DNA from: Cyclobacteriaceae bacterium
Lineage (GTDB): Bacteria > Bacteroidota > Bacteroidia > Cytophagales > Cyclobacteriaceae
Direction of reading: 5' to 3'
Length of the DNA: 8,074 bases
Assembly (NCBI GenBank): GCA_028279155.1
Contig: JANQST010000178.1
Coordinates: 1 to 8,074 of the forward strand
Numbering within the stretch: the stretch's first letter is position 1; every line of letters begins with the position of its first letter. The notes beneath the pieces were generated by a model. That model ran no database searches. It was not told where the DNA came from and was given only the letters and a program-made list of their open reading frames with translations. The translations under genes were made by a program, and so were the position numbers. Shown here piece by piece: positions 6,911 to 8,074 of this stretch.

Positions 6911-8074
6911 AGTCTCAAGTGCGTAGAGGTATTCATGACTAGTTAAAAGGTTTCCATCATCGTCCTGGACAGACACTAGTCTTCCCATTCCATCATAATT
7001 GAAGTAGGTAGAGAATCCATTTGGATCTATAATTTCCGTTACACCTATTCCTTCTTTGTACAAGTAGGAAGTCATCTGCACTTGAAATGATAGCTGATCT
7101 CTTATAGTTTCGAGAAAGGTTTTTATCTGACCACTATCAGTAGAATTTTCAAGGTTGGTTATCGTACTTTGATTCGTCAGATCAAGTAATTGATCAAAGG
7201 TGATGTTTCTGAGTTCTGCTACCGGATATCTGGCATTGTAACTCCAGAGGTAGGTCACTGGAATTCCAGATCGGGGCTTTAGTGTCTGAGTCCTGAAATT
7301 AACGGATTCAATTTCTATCTCAGCTTCTCCGTAAGCTACATTGTCAAAGTAGGATACACCGGCAAGTCCCGGATCCGAGTGTCCTGTAGAAAATACAAAT
7401 CCAGAGTAAGAAATACCATCTTCCGAATCTAGGTTCCATTGAAATTCCAGCTCTCCATGAGAGGCGTACTGCATTCGACTACCGCTTATAATCTTGTTCT
7501 TGTCGGGGTCATAAGTGATGGATTCTATTGGACTCAAGAAAAAATTATCTCGTAAATCTCCACCAGGGAGTGAAGCATTTATATCAAGCGGGTATAGTGT
7601 AACCTGGGTTCTTTGTGTTCCATCCGGAAAGGTTGTTTTTACAGCCCCTGACTGTATATGTACATCAGGACGGAAATAGTCAAATTCCTGTTTTGTGACT
7701 AGGTTACCAGATGGGAAAAAATCAGTCGTCACAATGCTGTCCAGCCTGGCCCAATCCGACATTAATGAAACGTCCTTATGCTGGATCGTGTGATACTCTG
7801 GATAAAATGGTGTTTTTGATTTAATCACTTTAGAGATGATCACTCCGAGGTATTCATGCTGGCGTATCAATGAATAGCCAAACTCTTCTCTCTTGACCTC
7901 ACTTCCATTTTTATCATATAGCCGGACAAGCTTAGGTTTTGAGCGCATCCAGGACCGATCTTGAGTGGCACCTGAACCAGTAAAATTGTCAGGTGTTGTA
8001 TGGAACCAGGTGGTTTTTGAAGAACCATCACCGTAAACCTCCCGAATCCACTCATAGTTAACCCCGTTGGCCTT
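6905..8074 (-). CDS. YD-repeat (RHS-type) protein of Bacteroidota, C-terminal part only (5' end outside window)
   Basis: The frame is open without a stop from the right edge to the TAA at 6907-6905, giving 389 visible codons. The Met at 7948 is internal, because coding sequence continues in frame for 42 codons upstream of it (with W-rich, YD-type text such as YEWIREVYGDGSS). The protein is beta-rich. A TYLWSYNARYPVAELRN stretch (visible residues 274-290) is followed by a final YD repeat, YFNYDGMGRL...DDDGNLL (about 358-377). It ends 12 residues later, just as I remember the large YD-repeat proteins encoded next to DUF6443/RHS genes in Bacteroidota; that match is from memory, not a search. No signal peptide or catalytic motif is visible, since the N-terminus is missing. 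Gene B follows after 18 bp in the same direction, so the two are probably co-transcribed. The role is unknown; a cell-surface or secreted partner of the downstream RHS-type protein is an inference. Confidence 0.82.
   Translation of the reverse strand, partial: KANGVNYEWIREVYGDGSSKTTWFHTTPDNFTGSGATQDRSWMRSKPKLVRLYDKNGSEVKREEFGYSLIRQHEYLGVIISKVIKSKTPFYPEYHTIQHKDVSLMSDWARLDSIVTTDFFPSGNLVTKQEFDYFRPDVHIQSGAVKTTFPDGTQRTQVTLYPLDINASLPGGDLRDNFFLSPIESITYDPDKNKIISGSRMQYASHGELEFQWNLDSEDGISYSGFVFSTGHSDPGLAGVSYFDNVAYGEAEIEIESVNFRTQTLKPRSGIPVTYLWSYNARYPVAELRNITFDQLLDLTNQSTITNLENSTDSGQIKTFLETIRDQLSFQVQMTSYLYKEGIGVTEIIDPNGFSTYFNYDGMGRLVSVQDDDGNLLTSHEYLYALETN

Noticed and set aside
6905..7948. Treating the Met at 7948 as the start of gene A (347 aa).
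   Set aside because: The same frame is open and reads as typical YD-type protein for 42 more codons to the edge, with no signal peptide at 7948. The gene is simply cut by the window.

Overview
The window is one tightly packed, single-direction block of three very large genes for exported proteins, all on the minus strand (transcription runs from high to low coordinates). The recognisable families are RHS/YD-repeat proteins of the DUF6443 type, MopE-type metal-binding repeats and Ig-like adhesin repeats. Together with signal peptides ending in A-Q, A-rich translation starts without Shine-Dalgarno boxes, and moderate-to-low GC, they point to a member of the Bacteroidota, perhaps a marine Cytophagales-type bacterium. 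The genus cannot be told from the sequence.

Layout in the direction of transcription. Gene A (8074 to 6905) is the C-terminal 389 codons of a YD-repeat protein whose start lies beyond the right edge. After 18 bp comes gene B (6886 to 2636, 1416 aa, complete): signal peptide, 15 MopE-like metal-binding repeats, a DUF6443-like domain, then YD/RHS repeats. B stops abruptly before the RHS core and any C-terminal toxin or anchor. Five bp later comes gene C (2630 to 1, at least 876 aa, running off the left edge): signal peptide, poly-Gly linker, one beta-rich module, then Ig-like domains including six copies of a module of about 93 aa with one cysteine pair each. There is no intergenic stretch over 18 bp, and I see no promoter, terminator, RNA gene, insertion sequence or CRISPR array.

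Interpretation (inference): the window looks like part of a modular RHS surface/secreted-protein locus. A YD-repeat partner gene precedes large proteins that carry interchangeable N-terminal domains: a metal-binding rod in B and an Ig-like rod in C. The most suggestive detail is that A and B end in the same 11-nt string (stop codon plus TCACC), although B ends inside what is normally a continuous RHS region. This fits a recombination that placed C, with the tail of an A-like gene in front of it, into B. Whether C continues into its own DUF6443/RHS part and a toxin cannot be seen here.
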